A stretch of DNA of 5,137 nucleotides, taken from assembly GCA_043735935.1 (NCBI GenBank), contig JAYTDO010000303.1, forward strand, positions 1 to 5,137, written 5' to 3'. Positions 1-5,137 of the stretch are shown piece after piece. How positions within the stretch are numbered: the first letter of the stretch is position 1; each line of letters opens with the position of its first letter. The translations under genes were made by a program, and so were the position numbers. This DNA comes from JANLQB01 sp043735935 (GTDB lineage Bacteria; Verrucomicrobiota; Verrucomicrobiia; Chthoniobacterales; Chthoniobacteraceae). The notes beneath the pieces were generated by a model. The model saw only the letters and a program-made list of their open reading frames with translations, searched no databases and was not told the origin of the DNA.

Positions 1-121
1 GGGTTTTCTTGCCCGCAATGAAAATCTCGCCCGCGTCGGCTTTGTAGAACCCATACAGGATCGACATCAGGACCGATTTGCCCGCGCCATTCTCGCCGAT
101 AATGCCATGGATCGCCGGGCC
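1..121 (-). pseudogene. 5'-truncated fragment of a sugar-type ABC transporter ATP-binding protein (Walker A region)
   Basis: Reading leftward from about 121, the minus strand encodes roughly 40 residues that include AIHGIIGENGAGKS, followed by VLMSILYGFYKADAGEIFIAGK. GENGAGKS (bases 74-97) is a Walker A P-loop. The following 'LM.ILYG.Y..D.GEI...GK' pattern is characteristic of ATPases of ABC importers for simple sugars, nucleosides or basic membrane lipoproteins. In such an importer it would hydrolyse ATP at the inner face of the cytoplasmic membrane. The residue after GKS is V where T is usual. There is no start codon and none of the usual 25-30 N-terminal residues. The frame meets a TGA at 134-136 just upstream, and the sequence there belongs to the restriction-modification gene in another frame. 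The window edge cuts the 3' side. The family call is good; whether the fragment is a broken gene or one half of a chimeric join cannot be decided here. Confidence 0.72.
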
Positions 122-1013
122 GGTGCGGGTTGTTCAGCGTATCGAAGAAAAGCGGGGCGAGGCAGCGGGAGTGAAAGCGGCTCCGGTCGGCGCAACTCTC
201 GAACAGCGAGAGGAGAAAGCGCGGATCGCCCTCGCGCCAGTCGGTGCGCGCCGCCGGGCAGCCGAGCCAGCCCTTTTTTTGCAGGAAATGGAGGAAGACA
301 ATGCGGCCGAGGAGCTTCTTCACGAAGTCGCGCACGGGCTTGAGCGCGCGGTCGCGGGCCTTGTCGTCGAGGCCGTCCAGCGCGATGCGGAAGACGCGCG
401 CCGGGGCATCGCTGGCGAGCAAGTGCGCGCAGAAGGCGGTGTAGTGCTCTTTGTAGCGCGCGAAGAATTCGTTGCTGACCGGCTCGACGTTGAAGGCGGC
501 GACGACGTCGTCGAGCGTGGCGGTCGCGCCCTTTGCCGCGAGCGCGGAAAGACGATGGCTGGCGGTGTGGCACTCGTGGCCGTGGCCGAGGACGTAGGTA
601 AAGCGCCGGGTGGCCGTCTCGCGCTGGACGAAGGTTTCCGCCGCCGCGTCGAATTCGCTGACGCGCGAGGCGAAGGTGAGCCGGTATTCCGATGAGCCGG
701 AGCGGATGATGGCGAGAACGCCGTGCGCGCGGTCTTGGTCGATGAACCGAGCGACGAGGTTGCGCAGCTCGACGCGATTGCGGAGGAGGTCGATGGTGTC
801 GCCGATTTCGATTTCGAGCAGCACGAGGCCGCGTCCGTCGGCCAGCAGCACGCGTCCGAATTCGCGGCAGCCCCGGATGCGGTCGGTCGGGACGGGATGG
901 GAGACCGGATGCCGGTCGAACTGGACGGCACCGGGGAAGATCTCGGCGAGGAGTTCGCGCCAGCGGGCGGAGTCGAACGGGGCGGAGAGAGCTTCGCGGA
1001 GCGGAGAGGGCAT
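3..1013 (-). CDS. Eco57I-class restriction-modification enzyme, N-terminal portion (truncated by junction)
   Basis: The frame starts at ATG 1013 and stays open to the window edge (337 codons without a stop), but only about the first 295 residues look like the family. Recognisable parts include a start-proximal SARWRELLAEIFPG, a beta-rich segment around residues 53-118 (LVLLEIEIGDTID ... EYRLTFASR) and an invariant-looking FFARYKEHYTAF near 183-194. After these come a helical block with FVKKLLGRIVFLHFLQKKGW near 231-248 and LAPLFFDTLNN at 285-295. These segments normally precede the adenine-N6 methyltransferase domain of large single-chain restriction-modification proteins. The methylase motifs (NPPY and the SAM-binding loop) are absent, because the sequence turns into an ABC transporter fragment. 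Residues after about 298 are probably not part of the protein. The start lies 8 bases after the PIN stop with no Shine-Dalgarno sequence (spacer AATTCCTC), so translation probably depends on ribosomes finishing the PIN gene. A TTG at 1026-1028 is an alternative start. The family call is from remembered similarity. Confidence 0.68.
   Translation of the reverse strand, partial: MPSPLREALSAPFDSARWRELLAEIFPGAVQFDRHPVSHPVPTDRIRGCREFGRVLLADGRGLVLLEIEIGDTIDLLRNRVELRNLVARFIDQDRAHGVLAIIRSGSSEYRLTFASRVSEFDAAAETFVQRETATRRFTYVLGHGHECHTASHRLSALAAKGATATLDDVVAAFNVEPVSNEFFARYKEHYTAFCAHLLASDAPARVFRIALDGLDDKARDRALKPVRDFVKKLLGRIVFLHFLQKKGWLGCPAARTDWREGDPRFLLSLFESCADRSRFHSRCLAPLFFDTLNNPHRPGDPWHYRREWRGQIGPDVDPVWVLQSRRGRDFHCGQEN
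106..131. other. Junction between two unrelated genes
   Basis: To the right of this stretch, the minus strand reads as an Eco57I-class restriction-modification protein up to LAPLFFDTLNN. To the left, the same strand reads as an ABC transporter P-loop segment in a different frame. The exact join cannot be placed, because the bases between roughly 106 and 131 make acceptable sense in both frames. No transposon end, inverted repeat or target duplication is visible. A short shared GC-rich word, as in microhomology joining or a false assembly overlap, would explain the ambiguity. Confidence 0.65.
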
Positions 1014-1021
1014 GAGGAATT

Positions 1022-1399
1022 TTACCAACTGACGCGCTTCAGCCCCTGAACGTGATCGAAGTGCCCATCGCGGCTGAGCAACGGGAGCTGGTGCTGGCGG
1101 CACAAGGCCGCGATCCAAACGTCGTTTTGCGGAATCGGCGTTCCGGAAGTCTTCAACTGGTGATGCACGGCGGCGTAGTGGTGCGTGGTCTCGGGATCGA
1201 CTACGAGCACAGACGCCGCTTTCTCCAAGGCATCGAGACGCGGCGTGATCTCCTTCGCCTTATTCGAGCCGAGCAGCCCGTAGCGGTATTCGCCGAGCAC
1301 GATGACGGGCAAATAAAGCGCGGATTCGGCGGCGATGATCGCGCCGATGGCGGCATTACCGGCGAAGAGGGCGGAGAGTGCGTTCGTATCGAGGATCAT
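1022..1399 (-). CDS. VapC-like PIN-domain nuclease
   Basis: This is a 125-residue single-domain protein, the usual size for VapC toxins, which are Mg-dependent ribonucleases of the cytoplasm. It opens with MILDTNALSALF, giving the first catalytic Asp (D4) and the family's Asn (N6). E37 lies in VLGEYRYG, D93 in QNDVWIAA and D111 in SRDGHFDHV, so the full acidic metal-binding set is present and the enzyme is predicted active. I chose ATG 1399 over an upstream in-frame GTG at 1504. The fold starts exactly at MILD, a GGAGG sits 7 bases upstream, and the ATG overlaps the helicase stop as ATGA. The PIN stop lies 8 bases before the restriction-modification start. VapC genes normally follow a small antitoxin gene, but none is present; the upstream gene is the helicase, whose C-terminal tail may do that job. 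It could instead be a constitutive defence nuclease rather than a toxin. Confidence 0.9.
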   Translation of the reverse strand: MILDTNALSALFAGNAAIGAIIAAESALYLPVIVLGEYRYGLLGSNKAKEITPRLDALEKAASVLVVDPETTHHYAAVHHQLKTSGTPIPQNDVWIAALCRQHQLPLLSRDGHFDHVQGLKRVSW

Positions 1400-1524
1400 T
1401 TCCAGGCCTCCGGGTCGATGGTGGAAAACTCCTGCGCGATCTCGCTGTCGATCCGATGCAGTTCGTCGGCGTGCTCGCTGAGTGATCCGTAGAGTTCCAT
1501 CCACGGTTTGGGACTCGGCTTCGC
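1396..1524 (-). other. Helicase C-terminal tail resembling a VapB-type antitoxin tail
   Basis: Helicase residues 1121-1162 follow a proline-rich linker and read WMELYGSL, then SEHADELHRIDSEIAQEF, then STIDPEAWK at the very end. The scheme of a Trp-containing turn, an acidic amphipathic helix, and a terminal 'F..ID.E.W' is one I associate with the C-terminal neutralising segment of antitoxins encoded just before PIN toxins. Here it lies directly before a PIN gene and overlaps it by 4 bases. The similarity is recalled, not computed. No antitoxin DNA-binding domain precedes it. Confidence 0.35.
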
Positions 1525-4500
1525 CGGCTCGACGGGCTCGGGGGTTGGCGTGGGAAGCTGCGCGAGAGCCGGCTTGTGGACGCCGGTATCGCCGATGGCC
1601 GATGCGGAGAACGACTCGGAGAGGATGATGTCGGGTGCGAGTTCCGGCGGCGACGCGGCCCGGTGCTGCGGCGCGTCGTCACCGGCATTGTGCAGCGGAT
1701 ATTTACTCAGCAGCTTCACCGCCTGGTCGATGAGCACTGCGGGAACGACCTTCGCGCCCGGAGCGCGGACGGCTTTCTCCATTTTGCCGAGATCGCGTTG
1801 GAGCTTTTGGAACTGCGCTTTGCGGATGGCGACTTTGGCGGCGCGGAGCAGGCTTTTTTCGGACGCGCTAAGCGAAGGTAGTGACAGCAACTCGTCGAGA
1901 AAGCGGAGCGCCCGCCGCTCGTGCGGGCTTTGGGTGGTGTCGATGACGCGCTGCTCCGCGGCCTCGCTCTGGAGCTGCTGATCGAAGTGCGCGAGCGAGG
2001 CGTTGACCTGATCGTGGTGGGCATCGTGGAGCGGGATGCCCATTTCCTCCGGTGGAGCGCGGAAGGCGCGGGCCATCTCGACGAAGCTCAGTTCCTCCGC
2101 CGTGCCGTTGAGCCGGTAAAAGGCATCGCGACGGCGATTGCGGATGAAGACGAGCGTGCTGCCGGCGCGCTCGGCATTCTGTCGTCCCACGCGGGCGCGC
2201 AGCGGGAGATTGCGAATGCGGCGAAACTCGTCGGGAAACGCCGCGCGGAATTTGCGCAGTTCGTTGAGCCACTGAAGGCGTTCGTCGCGCTCCTCCTCCA
2301 CCTGTTTGTCGAACATGCCGAAGTTATCGACTTCCTCGTCGGGCGAATAAATCTGGCTGTCTTCGCCGAGCGCGGAGTGGAAGGCCTGGAGCTTGAGGAT
2401 GGCTTTCTTTTGCAGCTCGATGTGGGAATCGACGCGCGCGGTCGGGTAGAAGTTGAAGATGTGAATCGCCGGCGCGGTGGTGCCGATGCGGTTCACGCGC
2501 CCGATCCGTTGCATGAGGCGCGTGGAATTCCACGGCGTGTCGTAGTTCACGATCACATTGGCGCGATGGAGATTCACGCCTTCGGCGAGCACTTCAGTGG
2601 AGATGATGATGCGGAAGTCGTTGGCCTGTTCAGCGAGGGGTGCGTTGGCGTCGAAGTTCGCGCGGACGATCGGCATCCGCTCCTTGCGATTGGTCGAATC
2701 GACGGTGAGGACGCCGGTATAGTCGTGGGCCGCCAGCGCGCGGGTGAGGTAGTTGGTCGTGTCCTTCGCCTCGGAGAAGATCACGACCTTGTCGCCGTGA
2801 TTCAGCTTCGGATCGAAAAGCTCGGTTTTCAGTCGGACGAGGAATTCGTCGAGCTTTGGATCGCGGTCTAGGGCTGCCCACCCGGCGACGAGTTCCTCAA
2901 GGATGGCGGCGTCCTTTTCCAGTCCCTCGCGGAAGCCCGGCAGGAAATCGTCGGTGCCACAGATCGCGATGGTCGGGTCGGTGTCCTGCGCGTTCAGAAT
3001 CAGTTCGAGCAACTCATCTTCTTTGTCGTCGAGCACGTAGTCGGCGACGTGGAGATTCGGCGCGATGAAGACGCGGCCACCGTTCAGCATCTGGAGCATC
3101 GCGCGGGTGCCTTTGGCAAAGCGGCCGAGCGACTCGGTGAAGGCGAAGAAACTGGAGTCGATGCGCTTCACGAGCATCGTCTTCATGATCCGCGCGAGCT
3201 GGGTGGCGATGAGGTCCGCGTTTTGGTAGCGCAGCTTTTTCTCGGGCTTGAGGAAGGCGATGGCGCGATAGCGATTGTAGGTCAGACCCTCGTTGGGATG
3301 CGCAAGCAGCCGCATGGTGCGGTCGTAGAGAACTTCGAGTTCGGGATCGAGTTGGTAGTAAATGGGCCGCGGCCTTTCCACATCCGGGAAGCGGATGCCC
3401 TGCGCATCGAGGTCTTGCTTGTAGATCTCATGCTCTATGAGATCGCGCCGCGTGCGACGGATGGTGAGCTGCTCGACGACGCGCGTGCGGATGAGTCCGT
3501 AGATGGATTGGATGCGCGACAGCCCGGCCGCGGTGTTCGGGTCGTTGCGTGCCGCGTCGAATTCCTTGATTCGGGCGGCGAAGAAATTTTGCAGGTTCGA
3601 GGTGCCCTCGACCGTGGAATCTTTGCCATCCTGAAAGAGCAGGATGAGATTTCGGATGTCCTCGGGGCGATTGTTGAGCGGCGTCGCGGAGACCAGGATG
3701 AGGCGCTTTTGGGCGTAGCTGCCATCCGGAAGACGGCGGCGCGTGGGTGTCTTGCATAGGCGCTGGAGCGCGTCGTAGCCGCCACTCTCGTCATTCCGAA
3801 ACTTGTGGGCCTCATCGACGATGACGAGGTCGTAGTCCTCCGGATGATCGACCTTGTGAACGCTGCCGTTGGTGACGATGCGGCAGTGCTTGTGAACCTC
3901 GAATTTACGCAGCGTGCGCTCCCAGTTGTCCTTCAGCGCGGGCGGCACAATGATGAGCGTCTGCGAGATGTGCGCCGGGAAATCGTTGAAGTAGAAAAAT
4001 TTCTTGATGATGAGCGCGGCGACGATGGTCTTGCCGAGCCCAACCACGTCCGCGAGGAAGAAGCCGCCGTGACGTTGGAGCAGGTCAAAGCCCTGATTGA
4101 CCGCGTCGAGTTGATAGGAGAGGCGGAGGAATCCCTCCGGCAAATCGGTGACAGAACTCGGATCGAATTCGACTGCTGCACCGAAGTATTCGATGAGGAA
4201 TTTGATGTAGAGCTCGAAGGGCGTGAAGTCGCGGTTGAGATACGAGTCGCGCTGCACCTCCCGGATCGCTGCGGGGAGAACGTCGATGCCTTCGTCCCAC
4301 AGTTTCTCGAACTCGGCGCTGGCGAACTGCACGTCGTCGTAACTGGAAAGCAGGACATTGAACTCGTAGTTGAGTTCGCCCTTGCCCTCGCCAAGTCCCG
4401 GCCCGGTGAGATTGGAAGAGCCGGTGATGACGGCGCCATGCTTGTGTTCGTTGAAGCCCTTCGGTCGGAAGATGTAGATTTTCGCGTGAAGGCGCTTCGT

Positions 4501-4884
4501 CGGATGCGCTTTGATCTTCAGCTTTCCGGTGGCGACATCCTCGACGAACTGGAGAATCCCCCGCTCGGTGTCGGCCCGATATTCCGCGGACTGAATGTCG
4601 CGTCGCAGGTAGTCCTTGAACTCCTGCAAGGTCTGTCCGCTATCGGTGAGAAAGAGCAGGCCCTTGCGATGGTAGTCCGCGACGATCTTATCGACATCAA
4701 TGCCGACCAGGATGCGAATTTCAGGCACGTTTTCCAGATGAGGCCGCAACGCGAAATAGCCGGAGGCGCGCAGGTAGCCGACGAGCGCGTCGAAACGCTC
4801 GATATCGGGATTGTGCGCGAAGACCCCTGCAAACTTTTTCAGCAGGGTATTCTCGCCGTCGTTGGTGAAGAAGCGGGTAGACAT
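1396..4884 (-). CDS. PLD-domain SNF2-family helicase/translocase
   Basis: This complete 1162-residue protein starts at ATG 4884; no clear Shine-Dalgarno sequence precedes it. Residues 1-210 form a phospholipase D-like domain, with HAKIYIF (H133, K135), GSSNLTGPGL (N158) and NYEFN. The Asp of the classical HxKxxxxD motif is replaced by R140, as in many helicase-linked PLD domains. Residues about 255-420 form the first RecA-like lobe, with motif I ADVVGLGKT (K285), motif II DEAH (357-360) and motif III SATPLNN (399-405). The second lobe holds HGDKVVIFSEAKDT (about 697-709), motif V STEVLAEGVNL (762-772) and motif VI QRIGRVNRIG (792-801) with its arginine fingers. The order and wording fit SNF2-type double-stranded DNA translocases of defence islands. 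A helical region follows, then a Pro-rich linker (about 1104-1128) and a short acidic helical tail. The stop overlaps the PIN start by 4 bases, which points to an operon. All motor motifs are intact. Its role in a restriction complex is inferred from the neighbouring genes. Confidence 0.93.
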   Translation of the reverse strand: MSTRFFTNDGENTLLKKFAGVFAHNPDIERFDALVGYLRASGYFALRPHLENVPEIRILVGIDVDKIVADYHRKGLLFLTDSGQTLQEFKDYLRRDIQSAEYRADTERGILQFVEDVATGKLKIKAHPTKRLHAKIYIFRPKGFNEHKHGAVITGSSNLTGPGLGEGKGELNYEFNVLLSSYDDVQFASAEFEKLWDEGIDVLPAAIREVQRDSYLNRDFTPFELYIKFLIEYFGAAVEFDPSSVTDLPEGFLRLSYQLDAVNQGFDLLQRHGGFFLADVVGLGKTIVAALIIKKFFYFNDFPAHISQTLIIVPPALKDNWERTLRKFEVHKHCRIVTNGSVHKVDHPEDYDLVIVDEAHKFRNDESGGYDALQRLCKTPTRRRLPDGSYAQKRLILVSATPLNNRPEDIRNLILLFQDGKDSTVEGTSNLQNFFAARIKEFDAARNDPNTAAGLSRIQSIYGLIRTRVVEQLTIRRTRRDLIEHEIYKQDLDAQGIRFPDVERPRPIYYQLDPELEVLYDRTMRLLAHPNEGLTYNRYRAIAFLKPEKKLRYQNADLIATQLARIMKTMLVKRIDSSFFAFTESLGRFAKGTRAMLQMLNGGRVFIAPNLHVADYVLDDKEDELLELILNAQDTDPTIAICGTDDFLPGFREGLEKDAAILEELVAGWAALDRDPKLDEFLVRLKTELFDPKLNHGDKVVIFSEAKDTTNYLTRALAAHDYTGVLTVDSTNRKERMPIVRANFDANAPLAEQANDFRIIISTEVLAEGVNLHRANVIVNYDTPWNSTRLMQRIGRVNRIGTTAPAIHIFNFYPTARVDSHIELQKKAILKLQAFHSALGEDSQIYSPDEEVDNFGMFDKQVEEERDERLQWLNELRKFRAAFPDEFRRIRNLPLRARVGRQNAERAGSTLVFIRNRRRDAFYRLNGTAEELSFVEMARAFRAPPEEMGIPLHDAHHDQVNASLAHFDQQLQSEAAEQRVIDTTQSPHERRALRFLDELLSLPSLSASEKSLLRAAKVAIRKAQFQKLQRDLGKMEKAVRAPGAKVVPAVLIDQAVKLLSKYPLHNAGDDAPQHRAASPPELAPDIILSESFSASAIGDTGVHKPALAQLPTPTPEPVEPAKPSPKPWMELYGSLSEHADELHRIDSEIAQEFSTIDPEAWK
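1407..1411 (-). promoter_or_regulatory. Shine-Dalgarno sequence for the PIN gene
   Basis: The minus strand reads GGAGG followed by 7 bases and then the ATG at 1397-1399. It lies inside the last codons of the helicase gene and supports MILDT as the true N-terminus. It is the only strong ribosome binding site seen in the window. The PIN protein may therefore be made by direct initiation as well as by coupling to helicase translation. Confidence 0.75.
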
Positions 4885-4955
4885 TGATGCGCGCGAAGCC
4901 TGCCGGGGCAGTTGGCGGGATGCGAGCAGAACTGTCGGCCTGATGAAGCGATTTA
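4885..4955. other. Short intergenic region upstream of the helicase gene
   Basis: These 71 bases separate the partition-protein stop from the helicase start. I see no convincing -35/-10 pair, operator repeat or Shine-Dalgarno sequence. The only structure is a weak 5-bp inverted pair, CTGCC/GGCAG with a 2-base loop (4900-4911), and it has no T run. Either transcription continues from the upstream gene, or the promoter is not of the sigma70 consensus type. Confidence 0.5.
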
Positions 4956-5137
4956 TTACAGCTTTTCCGCCACCGCGAGTTTTTGGAATTCCGCGAAGTA
5001 GTCGCTGTGCCGCGAGACGAGGAACCGGGAGACCTTCGCGTTGCCGAGGAGGCTGGCGAGATAGGTCTTGGCGCCCGAGAGGTGCAGGACGGTTTCGCCG
5101 TAGGTGTCCTCGATGGCTTTGAACTCGCCGGAGATCG
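4956..5137 (-). CDS. RepB-like plasmid partition / ParB-family protein, C-terminal fragment
   Basis: The last 59 codons of a gene enter from the right edge and end in tandem stops, TAATAA (4953-4958). The peptide contains FKAIEDTYGETVLHLSGAK, then YLASLLGNAKVSRFL, and ends AEFQKLAVAEKL. This matches the pattern I know from the C-terminal domain of RepB-type partition proteins: 'TYG...LHL..A..YL..LL.NA.V.RYL...H...L.EFQ.I.....L'. Proteins of that type pair a ParB-like nuclease/DNA-binding N-terminus with this helical C-terminal domain. They occur on plasmids and in chromosomal mobile islands, often as two adjacent copies. The N-terminal domain lies outside the window and cannot be checked. It reads in the same direction as the helicase, 71 bases upstream, so it could share a transcript and suggests a mobile or accessory setting. 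Confidence 0.65.
   Translation of the reverse strand, partial: ISGEFKAIEDTYGETVLHLSGAKTYLASLLGNAKVSRFLVSRHSDYFAEFQKLAVAEKL

Noticed and set aside
78..1049. Several + strand and off-frame minus strand open frames in the restriction-modification region
   Set aside because: Only the minus-strand frame starting at 1013 gives a protein-like sequence with family motifs. The others are Arg/Ser/Ala-rich shadows.
1396..1500. A possible separate 34-residue antitoxin from the internal ATG at 1500, in the helicase frame
   Set aside because: No Shine-Dalgarno sequence precedes that ATG, and the peptide would lack any DNA-binding domain. The fused-tail reading is simpler, though internal initiation cannot be excluded.
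1400..1504. N-terminal extension of the PIN protein from a GTG at 1504
   Set aside because: The extra 35 residues are Arg-rich, lie wholly inside the helicase gene and precede the exact MILDTN start of the PIN fold. The GGAGG at 1407-1411 points to ATG 1399.
1921..2871. A 316-codon open frame on the + strand
   Set aside because: It lies entirely opposite the helicase C-terminal half (motifs V and VI and beyond). It shows no domain or ribosome binding site, and is best explained as a GC-rich shadow.
3805..4887. A 360-codon open frame on the + strand opposite the helicase N-terminal half
   Set aside because: It is antisense to the PLD and motor domains, whose motifs are intact on the minus strand. 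Its product is a low-complexity mix rich in Glu, Val and Arg with no recognisable motif, typical of shadow frames in GC-rich DNA.
4900..4911. Inverted pair CTGCC/GGCAG as a terminator after the partition gene
   Set aside because: The stem is 5 bp with a 2-base loop and no U tract follows; this is expected by chance in GC-rich sequence.
1..5137. CRISPR arrays, tRNA/rRNA genes, insertion sequence ends
   Set aside because: I saw no regularly spaced repeats, cloverleaf-like segments or terminal inverted repeats with target duplications. Nearly all of the window is coding.

Overview
The window is GC-rich (roughly 60% by eye). Every gene I can support reads on the minus strand, so transcription runs from the right edge to the left. 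The composition and gene families suggest a free-living Gram-negative bacterium. Verrucomicrobiota or Proteobacteria are possible, but nothing in the window fixes the phylum.

In transcription order, the window opens with the last 59 codons of a RepB-like plasmid partition/ParB-family protein (4956-5137), which ends in a double stop. A 71-base gap with no recognisable promoter follows. Next is a complete 1162-codon gene (1396-4884) for a helicase with an N-terminal phospholipase D-like (PLD) domain and an SNF2 superfamily 2 motor. Its last codons overlap by 4 bases (ATGA) the start of a 125-codon VapC-like PIN-domain nuclease (1022-1399). Eight bases beyond the PIN stop begins a gene (start at 1013) whose product resembles the N-terminal, non-catalytic part of Eco57I-class restriction-modification enzymes (fused methylase/endonuclease).

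The helicase, PIN and restriction-modification genes are packed as one translationally coupled operon. The simplest reading is an anti-phage restriction cassette: an ATP-driven DNA translocase with a PLD-type domain, a methylase/nuclease for self/non-self recognition, and a PIN ribonuclease that could act as an effector or toxin. No separate antitoxin gene accompanies the PIN gene. The extreme C-terminus of the helicase, after a proline-rich linker, looks to me like the neutralising tail of VapB-type antitoxins, so the helicase itself may hold the nuclease in check. That is the most interesting hypothesis here and is untested.

At the left end the restriction-modification gene does not continue as its family does. 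From about position 120 leftward, the coding sense moves to another frame and encodes the Walker A region of a sugar-type ABC transporter ATPase. Two unrelated genes are therefore joined in mid-domain and out of frame, through an assembly chimera or a real rearrangement. The reading frame left of about position 130 should not be trusted as restriction-modification protein.
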